DNA from: Secundilactobacillus yichangensis
GTDB taxonomy: Bacteria > Bacillota > Bacilli > Lactobacillales > Lactobacillaceae
Direction of reading: 5' to 3'
Assembly: GCF_016861565.1 (NCBI RefSeq)
Contig: NZ_BOLK01000010.1
Coordinates: 41,332-105,331, forward strand
DNA: 64,000 nt
Each line of letters opens with the position of its first letter. Position 1 is the stretch's first letter. Shown piece after piece: positions 24,453 through 34,100 of the stretch. Position numbers and translations under genes: made by a program. The notes below the pieces were generated by a model. It had not been told where the DNA came from and did not search any database. It saw only the letters and a list, made by a program, of their open reading frames with translations.

Positions 24453-26750
24453 ATGGACGCAAACGATGCTTTTCAGATTCACTTGCAAAAATTACCGCCG
24501 CAGGACGAAAAAACCTTTGAGACGATTTATACACTGGGGAACGGCCACTTTGGTATTCGGGCATCTAACCCGCTGCAAGGCAACAACAGCCATTTTAACG
24601 GCCAGCCGGGGATGTTTGTGAATGGCTTTTATGATTTAACGGAGCTTTCCTACGGTGAGAATTATTCGGGCTATGCCCAGAACTCGCAAACAATCTGTCA
24701 GCTGCCGGATCCAAGGTTCATTATCTTTGAGGTAGACGGTATCCGCTCTGATGAAACACCCTATAACGTCAAGATGGTAGATAAGAATCTGGATATGCGT
24801 ACAGGTGTTTTGATGGAAATCTTTGACATCGAAAGTCCCACCAACAAGCAGTTTCGGTTAACTCTGCAATCCTTTGCATCTCACGATAATAGCCACCTGT
24901 TTGTAATTAATTACAGCGTTTCGGCACTCAACTTTAACGGTGCCTTGACCATCATCAAACAGCATCCTTACATCAATCAGCAAATTCAAACTCATAGTGA
25001 GGACATGCGTGCTGCACAGCGACAAACTGTTTTAGATCGAACCTATCTTAAAAGTAAATTACCGATCATGATGATCAGCACCCGTAAAAGCCAGCTGGCA
25101 TTAATTATCGCTCAACAGGCATTAAACGATAATCCAATGCAAGTTAGCATCCTAGATGACCTGCCAAGCTACAGCAAAACCTTCGATTTAACCCAGGGAA
25201 TGGCGCAAAGTTTCAGTTTTGCTTACGCTATCAGCTCGCCTCATCCGCTGTTAAAAACGACCCTGTCGCAATCTGCTTTTGCCGCTTCGGTACAAAAACG
25301 ATTAGCCGATAAATCATTTAAACAGTTATTAGATGAATCAGCAGCCAAGATCGACCAGTTTTGGGCAAACAGCGATGTGGAACTCGAGGGCGATGACACC
25401 ATGGCTAAAGGCATCCGCTTTAATCTATTCCACTTATACCAAGCAGCCGGCAGAAATGGCTTAACTAGCATTCCCGCAAAAGGGTTAACTGGTCCTGGAT
25501 ATGAAGGCCACTACTTCTGGGACGCTGAAATGTTCATGCTGCCCTTCTTTACGTATACCGAACCAGCCATTGCAAGACAGCTGCTCCTCTATCGTTATCA
25601 CACATTACCCCAAGCTCAGCATCGAGCACGTGAAATGGGTGTCAACAGCGGTGTCATGTTCCCATGGCGGACCATTAACGGTGAAGAATCCAGCAGTTAC
25701 TATCCCGCCGGCACCGCCCAAGTACACATCAATGCCGACATTGCTTACGCGGTGGACACTTACCTTCGGGTCACTGACGACGATGATTTTCTGTTCAATT
25801 ATGGTTATGAAATCATTGTCAAAACTGCTCGCTTTTGGTTAGCCTACGGGCACTGGGCAACTGATAAGGCGCATAAAGGCAAATTTGTAATTGATGACGT
25901 GACGGGGCCTGATGAGTATACCGCAATGGTTAGCAACAACTATTTTACTAACCGAATGGCACAAAATAATTTACACATTGCCGTCAAGTATTCAAAGCGG
26001 CTCAAGCACAATCACGCTGACAAATTGGCTGAACTGGACGTCACCGACAAAGAAATTGATGAGTTTAAGCTTGCCGATGAAGGCATGTATTTACCTTATG
26101 ACGATGACTTGAAAATCAAAAAACAAGATGACGTTTCCACTACCAAGCCGGTTTGGCCGATCAAGGAAACACCGCGAAACCAATTTCCACTACTCTTACA
26201 TTTTCACCCGATGACAATTTACCACTATCAAGTTAATAAACAGGCCGATACCGTTATGACTGATATTTTATTCCCTAAGAATCAGGATTTAGATCAGTTA
26301 AAACGCGACTTTGATTACTACGAAGCAATCACCGTGCACGATTCATCACTCTCACGTTCCATTTTTGGCATTCTAGCTCACCGACTGCATAACGCAGACG
26401 AAGCTTACCGTTATTTCAGACAGACGGTCATGATGGATCTGACCAACTCTCAAGGCAACACTGCGGATGGCGTTCACGCCGCTAATATGGGGAGCACTTG
26501 GTTAGGTTTAATTTACGGATTTGCTGGCTTAGGAATGGAAAATCGAAGTTTCAACTTATCACCAGAACTGCCAGAGGCATGGAGCCGTTTACGTTTTCGC
26601 ATTTGGTTTCACGGCCGGCAAATCGAAATGACGATTACCCAAACGGAGATCATGGTAAAACTATTATCCGGTGATTCGCTGCAGTTTTACTTGAAACATA
26701 AACCCTTTACATTAACGAAAAATCATCTTGTGAAGGAATTTATAAAATAG
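24453..26750 (+). CDS. GH65 disaccharide phosphorylase
   Basis: This 765-residue GH65 protein has the beta-sandwich N-terminal domain (IYTLGNGHFGIRA), the (alpha/alpha)6 barrel with GHYFWDAEMFMLPFF, and the catalytic acid Glu in TGPDEYTAM (near 488). GH65 enzymes phosphorolyse alpha-glucosides such as maltose, trehalose or kojibiose with inversion, yielding beta-glucose 1-phosphate. The N-terminus differs from the typical maltose phosphorylase start, so the substrate is open. The neighbours, a second GH65 and pgmB, support phosphorolysis rather than hydrolysis. GGGGGA precedes ATG 24453. No sugar transporter gene is adjacent. Confidence 0.85.
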   Translation: MDANDAFQIHLQKLPPQDEKTFETIYTLGNGHFGIRASNPLQGNNSHFNGQPGMFVNGFYDLTELSYGENYSGYAQNSQTICQLPDPRFIIFEVDGIRSDETPYNVKMVDKNLDMRTGVLMEIFDIESPTNKQFRLTLQSFASHDNSHLFVINYSVSALNFNGALTIIKQHPYINQQIQTHSEDMRAAQRQTVLDRTYLKSKLPIMMISTRKSQLALIIAQQALNDNPMQVSILDDLPSYSKTFDLTQGMAQSFSFAYAISSPHPLLKTTLSQSAFAASVQKRLADKSFKQLLDESAAKIDQFWANSDVELEGDDTMAKGIRFNLFHLYQAAGRNGLTSIPAKGLTGPGYEGHYFWDAEMFMLPFFTYTEPAIARQLLLYRYHTLPQAQHRAREMGVNSGVMFPWRTINGEESSSYYPAGTAQVHINADIAYAVDTYLRVTDDDDFLFNYGYEIIVKTARFWLAYGHWATDKAHKGKFVIDDVTGPDEYTAMVSNNYFTNRMAQNNLHIAVKYSKRLKHNHADKLAELDVTDKEIDEFKLADEGMYLPYDDDLKIKKQDDVSTTKPVWPIKETPRNQFPLLLHFHPMTIYHYQVNKQADTVMTDILFPKNQDLDQLKRDFDYYEAITVHDSSLSRSIFGILAHRLHNADEAYRYFRQTVMMDLTNSQGNTADGVHAANMGSTWLGLIYGFAGLGMENRSFNLSPELPEAWSRLRFRIWFHGRQIEMTITQTEIMVKLLSGDSLQFYLKHKPFTLTKNHLVKEFIK

Positions 26751-26959
26751 GCTGATACCCGTCACTGCCGGTGCACATCAGTTTTCAGTCCCCTTTACAT
26801 TAATTTACCATTGGCTAATGGTAATCGAAATGGTTACAAAACCTTTAAAAATAAGGTGTTTACGATTTCGTCGAGCCTTGTTGTTTGCGATATTTGTAAC
26901 AAAACTTTATCATTGAGTTATGAGGCATTAAGAATTACTCATAGAAAAGAGGACTGATT
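26751..26959 (+). promoter_or_regulatory. Region between the two GH65 genes with near-identical 16-mers
   Basis: Two near-identical stretches, GGTTACAAAACCTTTA at about 26832 and TTGTAACAAAACTTTA at about 26895, lie on the same strand about 63 bases apart. They may be operator half-sites. No convincing catabolite-response (cre) site was found. The 209-base gap suggests the second GH65 gene has its own promoter. Confidence 0.35.
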
Positions 26960-29677
26960 ATGAGAACAATTGCACTACGGGTCAAACAGGACTCAATGGA
27001 GCTTTTATATTCCAAAAAGGATAATCAAGAACCTTTCAGGAGCTTCATTATCACCTATAATCCTGAACAGACAATTGGCGATAATCTGGAGAAGATCAAG
27101 GTTGTGCTTGCTGGTTTAAAAATTGACGCAGCCATCCTTTTGAACTCCCTAGAGTACGATTTTTCTGACACGATTATCGGCATTAATCACAATCGCATCG
27201 ATATCGGTTTAGCATTAACCAACATGCTGAACATTCCGGTCGTTGCTCAAAGCGACGTCGAAAAAAACGGTCTAGCTAAGGCAGTTAAACGCAAGGAACG
27301 ATATAACGAGTGGCACCTGGACTACTTCGGTGAGTACGAAAAGAAACGCAACTATGGTCAAGAGGCCATGCTCACTGTTGGTAATGGTTTCTTTGGCTTG
27401 CGCGGTGCTTACGTAGAAGCACACGCGGACGAAGACAACTATCCGGGGACTTACGTTGCTGGCGTCTATAATCAGCTGACGACTAAAATCGGCGACCGTG
27501 ATGTAACCAACGAAGACCTGGTCAACATGCCAAACGCCCAGTTCATGACCTTTGGCGTGGACGGCCAGCCGCCATTTACCATCAACAAGAAAGATATTCA
27601 AGATATTTATCGTAGTTTGGACCTGAAGCACGGGGTTCTACGGACCGCCATGCACGTCCAGCTAACTACCGGACATGATTTGTCGATCGTTACTACAAAG
27701 GTCGCCAACATGAAGAACTGGCACGACTACGCCATCAGCTACGCGATCACCCCACTAAACTTCAGTGGGACCCTGCAGATCTATTCAGAAATTGACGGCA
27801 CCGTTACTAACGGCAACGTTGACCGCTACCAAGATTTTGACCAGCAGCACCTACAGATCACTGGCATGAGCTCCCGCGACAACGAGATGTACATGACCGG
27901 TGAAACCAAAACCTCCCACATTCAATTCATTGTTGGGAGTAATTTGAGTGTCAGGGGTCAAAAGACGCAGCCGCAAATTGCAGTCAAGAATGAGAACAAC
28001 CGGTTGCAGCAGGTGCTTTCAACCGACGTCAGCGTTGGTAAAACCTACCAGTTCGAGAAAAACGTCACCATTTACACTGATCGGGAAACCGCTGCTGATT
28101 CACTGCTTGAGGCAGCTAATCAGGATATTTCAAAGGCTTCTTACGAAAACACTGCTAAGCAAAGTGAAGATTACTGGAAGCAGGCTTGGAACAACTTTGA
28201 CATTAAAATTGATACGGATATCACTAGCCAAAAGCTGACGCGGGTTAATCTATTCCACACCATGGTTTCAGCCGCCGCTGTTGGTTCAGGCAAACTGGAC
28301 GCTTCAGTGGGCGCCCGTGGTCTTCACGGCGAGGCTTATCGTGGCCACGTTTTCTGGGACGAAATGTTCGTGCTGCCATTTTACACGCTGCACTACCCAG
28401 AGTTAACCAAGCAATTATTGATGTACCGTTACCGGCGTTTGGACGCTGCGCGGGCCTATGCTAAACAAGAAGATTACGATGGTGCGATGTACCCATGGCA
28501 ATCCGGGGAAACTGGTGATGAGCAATCACAATTCCTGCACTTGAATCCGATCACCCACCAGTGGGATCCCGATAACAGCCGCTTGCAACGGCACGTTTCC
28601 TTGGCCATTGCCTACAACGTGATCAACTACACGCAAGTTTCCGGCGACCATGAATTCATGGATAAGTACGGACTGGAAATGCTGCTATCCATCGCTAAGT
28701 TTTGGATCAGCGCCACAACCTATGACGAGAAAGAAAAGCGCTACAGCATCGCCCACGTTATGGGTCCCGACGAATTCCACGAAAATTATCCTAATGCTGA
28801 CGAACCCGGTTTAACCAACAACACCTACACCAACATCATGGTGGCATGGCTGTTTAACTACCTGGTTGAACTGAAACCGCAAGTACCGAAGGGAACTTTT
28901 AAGAACGTTCAGAAGAAGAGCGCCTTTGACGACTCCCTCTTCGACAAGATGACGGATATTTCCCACAAGCTCAAGCTTGATATTAATAAGAACGGGATCA
29001 TGGCGCAGTTTGAAGGTTACTTTGACCTGCCAACCCTTGATTTCGACGCTTACCGTCGTAAGTATGGTGACATTTCCCGGATGGACCGGATCCTGAAGGC
29101 GGAAGACAAGACACCGGATGCTTACCAAGTGGCTAAGCAAGCTGATACCTTGATGGCTTACTACATCCTAAACATTGACGAAGTTGATAAGATCCTCAAT
29201 CAGTTGGGTTACCACATGCCAAAGGAGTATCTGACCAAGAACATTCAGTACTACCTGAACCGGACCACCCACGGATCAACCCTTTCACGGATTGTCTACT
29301 CAGTTCTTACCGAAATGGACGACAACATGGATCAGTCGTGGTCACTGTTCAGCCAAGCACTGTTCTCTGACTACTACGACATTCAAGGCGGCACCACTGC
29401 CGAAGGGATTCACCTGGGTGTCATGGGTGCAACCTTAATGATTGAAACCCGGAACTACGGCGGTGTTGACAGTTTAGGCCGGGAAATCAACCTGCATCCT
29501 AACCTGCCCGCTAAGTGGAACTCAATTTCGTTCAAACAATTTATTCGCGGTCACTGGTACAACTTTATGATTACTCAGTCTCAGATTCACGTCACTGCTG
29601 ACGCGGATTCTACCGTTCAATTCAAGGGCAAGTCAATTGAATTGAAAGCTAACCAAGAAAAGGTTATTGATTATTAA
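26960..29677 (+). CDS. GH65 disaccharide phosphorylase with N-terminal extension
   Basis: This 905-residue protein carries a full GH65 core from about residue 112 (WHLDYFGEYEKK, LTVGNGFFGLRGA, YPGTYVAGVYNQL, VFWDEMFVLPFY) with the catalytic Glu in GPDEFHEN near residue 605. YPGTYVAGVYN resembles trehalose/kojibiose-type rather than maltose-type members. The first ~105 residues are extra compared with the 765-residue neighbour; the segment TIIGINHNRIDIGL-LTNMLNIPVVAQSD faintly recalls the N-terminal half of ROK kinases. pgmB follows after 22 bases, so the product is probably beta-glucose 1-phosphate. ATG follows AGAGGA. Confidence 0.85.
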   Translation: MRTIALRVKQDSMELLYSKKDNQEPFRSFIITYNPEQTIGDNLEKIKVVLAGLKIDAAILLNSLEYDFSDTIIGINHNRIDIGLALTNMLNIPVVAQSDVEKNGLAKAVKRKERYNEWHLDYFGEYEKKRNYGQEAMLTVGNGFFGLRGAYVEAHADEDNYPGTYVAGVYNQLTTKIGDRDVTNEDLVNMPNAQFMTFGVDGQPPFTINKKDIQDIYRSLDLKHGVLRTAMHVQLTTGHDLSIVTTKVANMKNWHDYAISYAITPLNFSGTLQIYSEIDGTVTNGNVDRYQDFDQQHLQITGMSSRDNEMYMTGETKTSHIQFIVGSNLSVRGQKTQPQIAVKNENNRLQQVLSTDVSVGKTYQFEKNVTIYTDRETAADSLLEAANQDISKASYENTAKQSEDYWKQAWNNFDIKIDTDITSQKLTRVNLFHTMVSAAAVGSGKLDASVGARGLHGEAYRGHVFWDEMFVLPFYTLHYPELTKQLLMYRYRRLDAARAYAKQEDYDGAMYPWQSGETGDEQSQFLHLNPITHQWDPDNSRLQRHVSLAIAYNVINYTQVSGDHEFMDKYGLEMLLSIAKFWISATTYDEKEKRYSIAHVMGPDEFHENYPNADEPGLTNNTYTNIMVAWLFNYLVELKPQVPKGTFKNVQKKSAFDDSLFDKMTDISHKLKLDINKNGIMAQFEGYFDLPTLDFDAYRRKYGDISRMDRILKAEDKTPDAYQVAKQADTLMAYYILNIDEVDKILNQLGYHMPKEYLTKNIQYYLNRTTHGSTLSRIVYSVLTEMDDNMDQSWSLFSQALFSDYYDIQGGTTAEGIHLGVMGATLMIETRNYGGVDSLGREINLHPNLPAKWNSISFKQFIRGHWYNFMITQSQIHVTADADSTVQFKGKSIELKANQEKVIDY

Positions 29678-29699
29678 TTTAACTTAAGGAGTGTTTCTC

Positions 29700-30371
29700 A
29701 TGGCAACTTTCAAACAAATTAAAGGTTTCGTTTTCGATCTAGACGGTGTCATTACAGACACGTCACTCTACCACACCAAAGCATGGCGGCAATTAGCCGA
29801 AAAGCTGGGCGTCACATGGACCAAAGACCTGGAGGAAGGTCTGAAGGGAATTTCCCGGATGGACTCCCTGGAGCTGATTTTAAAGTCTGGCGGCAAGGAA
29901 AACGACTATTCACACGATGAAAAAGTTGCTTTAGCCACCGAAAAGAACACCAACTACGTCAACGAAATTAAGAAAATGACACCAGCTAATATCTTACCCG
30001 GTATCAAAGATTTCTTAGATGACTTACAGGATAAGGGATATCTCATTTCGTTAGCCTCTGCTTCTAAAAACGGCCCTACCGTTTTGAAGCAGCTGGAACT
30101 AACGGATTACTTCCCGAAAGTAGTCGATCCCGCAAGCCTGTCGAAGGGTAAGCCAGATCCTGAAATTTACGTTAAGGGTGCTGAACTTCTGGACCTAGCG
30201 CCAGAAGAATGCATCGGTGTCGAAGATGCTGCAGCCGGAATTCAAGCCATCAATGCTGCCAACGAAACTTCAGTTGGTATTGGTGATGCTAAGACCCTTT
30301 CAGCTGCTGACGTTCGCTTTGACGATACCTCGCAGATGACTTTAGCAAACATCGAAAAAGCAATGGCTTAA
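29700..30371 (+). CDS. pgmB: Beta-phosphoglucomutase
   Basis: This 223-residue HAD-superfamily enzyme has FDLDGVITDTS (nucleophile Asp and general acid Asp), the cap domain, SLASASKNG (motif II) and GVEDAAAGI (metal-binding). It converts beta-glucose 1-phosphate to glucose 6-phosphate, linking the two upstream GH65 phosphorylases to glycolysis. ATG 29700 follows AAGGAG; an earlier in-frame start lacks a site. Likely co-transcribed with the GH65 gene 22 bases upstream. Confidence 0.95.
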   Translation: MATFKQIKGFVFDLDGVITDTSLYHTKAWRQLAEKLGVTWTKDLEEGLKGISRMDSLELILKSGGKENDYSHDEKVALATEKNTNYVNEIKKMTPANILPGIKDFLDDLQDKGYLISLASASKNGPTVLKQLELTDYFPKVVDPASLSKGKPDPEIYVKGAELLDLAPEECIGVEDAAAGIQAINAANETSVGIGDAKTLSAADVRFDDTSQMTLANIEKAMA

Positions 30372-30390
30372 CTGTTAATCTCGAATAACC

Positions 30391-30434
30391 AAAAGTAGCT
30401 TCAATTAGTTAGAAAACTAATTGAAGCTACTTTT
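30391..30434. terminator. Bidirectional terminator between pgmB and tetR-type genes
   Basis: A perfect 20-bp stem (30391-30410 with 30415-30434) has a 4-base loop and A/T runs. It runs up to the stop codon of the minus-strand regulator gene. Confidence 0.9.
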
Positions 30435-31084
30435 TAATTTCTAGGCTTCAAACCATCCAATAAGAATTCACAAACTTCATCCGTCGTTTTATCAATATCC
30501 AGCGGCGCATCACTCATGATAATGTTGGGTATCAGATACCCAACGATCACGCCACTAGCCATACGAACGATTCGCATAGAATCCCAATCCACCAGTTCGC
30601 CTTTTTCCTTATACTCGTGGAACAGGGTATCAACGCCGCCCTCAAGCAGCTTGCTTAACCGCTGCGTCAGTTTGGTCATGATTGATGGATTCTTGACCAT
30701 TTCTTGAATGAAGATCTTCATTTCCTGGCGATTATCCATGGCGTATACGATCCGGTCGTGCACGGCGTACCGTAAAAACGCCTCAAAGTTTTCAAACGGA
30801 TTTTGGTGCAGGGTCAACAGAAATTCCCCCGCGACTTGCGGAAAAATATCATGAATGAACGGGTTCAAGATTGCCTGGCGTAACCCGTCCTTAGTTTTAA
30901 AATGCTTAAAAACTGTCCCTTCAGAAACCCCAGCTAAGCGCGCAATATCCAGCGTACTGGTATTTTCATAACCCTTCTGCGCAAACAGCGTCAGACTTGC
31001 CTTCAAAACGCTTCGCTGCTTCTCTGATAAATTGGCTGTTTGAATATTATTTGCGAATAACGTTTCAACGTCAGTATGTTTCAT
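30434..31084 (-). CDS. TetR-family regulator
   Basis: This 216-residue protein has an N-terminal TetR helix-turn-helix (LFAQKGYENTSTLDIARLAG, then SEGTVFKHFKTKDGL, residues ~30-65) and a ligand-binding helical C-terminus. ATG 31084 follows GGGG. It lies 45 bases downstream of the 1,444-residue activase gene on the same strand and may regulate it or an exporter elsewhere; the ligand is unknown. Confidence 0.88.
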   Translation of the reverse strand: MKHTDVETLFANNIQTANLSEKQRSVLKASLTLFAQKGYENTSTLDIARLAGVSEGTVFKHFKTKDGLRQAILNPFIHDIFPQVAGEFLLTLHQNPFENFEAFLRYAVHDRIVYAMDNRQEMKIFIQEMVKNPSIMTKLTQRLSKLLEGGVDTLFHEYKEKGELVDWDSMRIVRMASGVIVGYLIPNIIMSDAPLDIDKTTDEVCEFLLDGLKPRN

Positions 31085-31129
31085 ATCATTTCCCCACTTT
31101 AAACTGTCCCATGACTTACCGACTGATGA

Positions 31130-34100
31130 CTACCGACCACTGACCGGACTGCTGAGCTTGGCCGATTGAGGCTGAACAGCTGGCTGTTCCGAAGTGACCT
31201 GCGGCTTTTCCGCTGCTAAGTTTTTATTAGCCGTGGCTAGCATTAGTCGAATCCGGTTTAATTGATTAACCACTGAAGTACCCGGATCATAATCAATTGG
31301 GGCAATGTTTGCGCACTTAAACTGACGCCGCAGTTCTTTGATCATACCCTTACCCACGATGTGATTAGGCAGGCAGCCGAATGGTTGCATGCAAATGATG
31401 TTTGGCACGCCGCTCTTGAGCAGTTCGATCATTTCACCAGTCAAGAACCAGCCTTCACCAGTTTGATTCCCCAGTGACAGGATCTTGCTGGCATCGTCAG
31501 CCACTTCTTTAATCGCTTCACTTGGTTCAAACCGGTTCGAGGCACTAAGCGCTTTTTGCATTGGCTGTTCACACCATTTAATAACTTGCATGGCGAATTC
31601 AGCAAACCACTTAGCCTTGGCGGAAGCACCTAAATGCTGGTACTTGTAAATCTGATTATACAATGAGTAGTTCATGAAGCCAACGATATCTGGGACAACG
31701 GCTTCGGCACCCTCTTTTTCCAGCAGGTGCACGATGTCGTTGTTGGCGATTGGTGAGTACTTCACCAGAATTTCACCCACTAAACCAACTTTCGGCTTAC
31801 GGACTTCGTTCAGTTTGACAGTATCAAAGTCCTGAACGATTTCGTTGACGTTGCGTTTGAATTCTTTAAAGCTGCCCTTTTCAATGGAAGGCCGAACCAG
31901 TTTCAGCCAGTCTTCGTGCATTTTATCGATTTGACCAGGCTGTGTTTCGTACGGCCGGGTACGGTAAACCACCGTTTCAAATAAATCACCGTACAGGAAG
32001 GCAATGGCAACTCGCCGTAACAGCGGTAAGCTCATCTTGAAGCCAGGAGTTTCTTCCACTCCTTGATTGCCTAGTGACAATGAGACCACTGGTACTTGAC
32101 CAAAACCGGCATCTTTCAACGCCTTGCGGATCAACGGAATGTAGTTCGTTGCCCGACAGCCGCCACCGGTTTGAGTCATCATGACAGCGGTATGATCCAC
32201 ATCATACTTACCGCTCTGGAAGGCTTCTACCATTTGACCGATGGAAATGATGGCCGGATAGCAAGCATCGTTATTGACGAACTTCTGACCCACATCCACC
32301 GACTTCCGGTCGTTCATTGGTAAATTAACCACGTTATAGCCCGAAGCACGTAACGCCACGTCAACCAGCCCGTGCTGGTGAATTGGTGACATCATCGGCA
32401 GCAATAAGGTGTAGCCCTTCTTGTGCATATCAGGGGTAAAGTCAACTGGTGTGGGATCATCGTGGAGCTTCATTGGCATGATCTTGCGGTTCTGGCGTTC
32501 CTTCACAGCCGCCTTCAGTGACCGTAACCGAATTCGAACGGCACCCATGTTAGTCCCTTCATCAATCTTCAAGGAAGTATATAGCCGGTTGTACTGGCTC
32601 ATGATTTCTTCAACCTGGTCAGTATCAATAGCATCGATCCCGCAGCCAAAGGAGTTCAGTTGCACAAATTCCAGTTGCGGTGTCTTAGCAGCAACCCTAG
32701 CAGCAGCGTACAACCGTGAGTGGTAAACCCACTGGTTGACGACCCGTAAGCCCTTAACATCGCCTAAATGGGCAATGGAATCTTCAGTGAGCACGTGGAA
32801 CCCTTCAGCAGTCATAATTTGCGAAATGCCGTGATTGACCTGCGGATCCAAGTGATATGGCCGGCCAGCAAGCACGATGCCGTGTTCGCCGGTGGTCATC
32901 AGCATCCGCATGGTATCTTCACCGCGATTGCGGATCTGCTGCTTGAAGTCTTCCAGTGCTTTATAACCGGCTTCCAAAGCCGTTTTAATTTCTGAACGGC
33001 TGATGTCGAATTCACTCAAAGCATCGTAAAGGTTGTTAGCCGTTCCCTTTTTATCCGCTAAGTTCAGGTATGGTGAAATCAAATCCACCTTTCCGGAAGT
33101 GATTTCATCTACGTTGTTGCGGATCACGTTAGGATACGACTGCACGATTGGACAGTTAAAGTGGTTATCAGCGTTCTTATTTTCAGCAACTTCGTACACC
33201 ACAGCTGGGTAGAAGACCGTCTTATAACCCCGATCAATGAGGGCTTGAATGTGACCGTGAACTTGCTTAGCTGGGTAGCACACCGTATCTGACGGAATGG
33301 TTTCCATGCCCTTTTCGTACTGTTGCGCGTTTCCCTTTGGTGACAACTGCGCCCGAATGCCCAAGTGACGGAAGAACGTCTGCCACAACGGGTAGTTTTC
33401 ATACATATTCAGTACCCGAGGAATCCCAATGGTACCGCGGTAGGCCAGCTTTTTGCGCAGTGGCCGGTAGCTGAAGAGCAACTTGTACTTTTCGGCAACC
33501 AGATTGATCTTACCGTTATCCTTTGGTACCCGCTGCTTCATTCCGCGAGCTTCCCCACGTTCGCAGCGGTTACCAGTCACGAACCGACGGCCATCATTGA
33601 AAACAGTGATGGTCAACGCACAGTTATTTTCACAGGCGCCGCAGTGCATGTATTCTTTATTGAAACTCAGGTTATCCATCTGATCAAGGGACAGCAAAGT
33701 GGTTTCGTCACCAGCCTGGTAGCCCTCTTTAGCAATCAATGCAGCACCGTAAGCGCCCATCAGTCCGGCAATATTTGGTCGAACAACTTGGGTACCGGCA
33801 ATCTTTTCAAACGCCCGCAGAACGGCTTCGTTGTAGAAGGTTCCACCCTGGCAGACGATGTGGTGACCCATATCTTCTACCTGACGCATCTTGATTACTT
33901 TAAACAGCGCGTTTTTAATGATTGAAACGGATAGGCCAGCAGCGATGTCGCCAATCGTGGCCCCCTCTTTTTGAACTTGTTTCACTTTCGAGTTCATGAA
34001 GACGGTACAACGTGATCCTAAATCTGAAGGGTGCTTTGCCAGCAATGCTGCCTGCGCAAAGTCCTCAATTTTATAGTTTAATGAAGTTGCAAAGGTTTCT

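Noticed and set aside
26751..26959. Catabolite-response element before the second GH65 gene
   Set aside because: GTAATCGAAATGGTTAC resembles a palindrome but does not fit the cre consensus spacing.
33365..33925. 186-codon plus-strand frame inside the activase gene
   Set aside because: It is antisense to a long well-supported coding region with conserved motifs and has no start signals.
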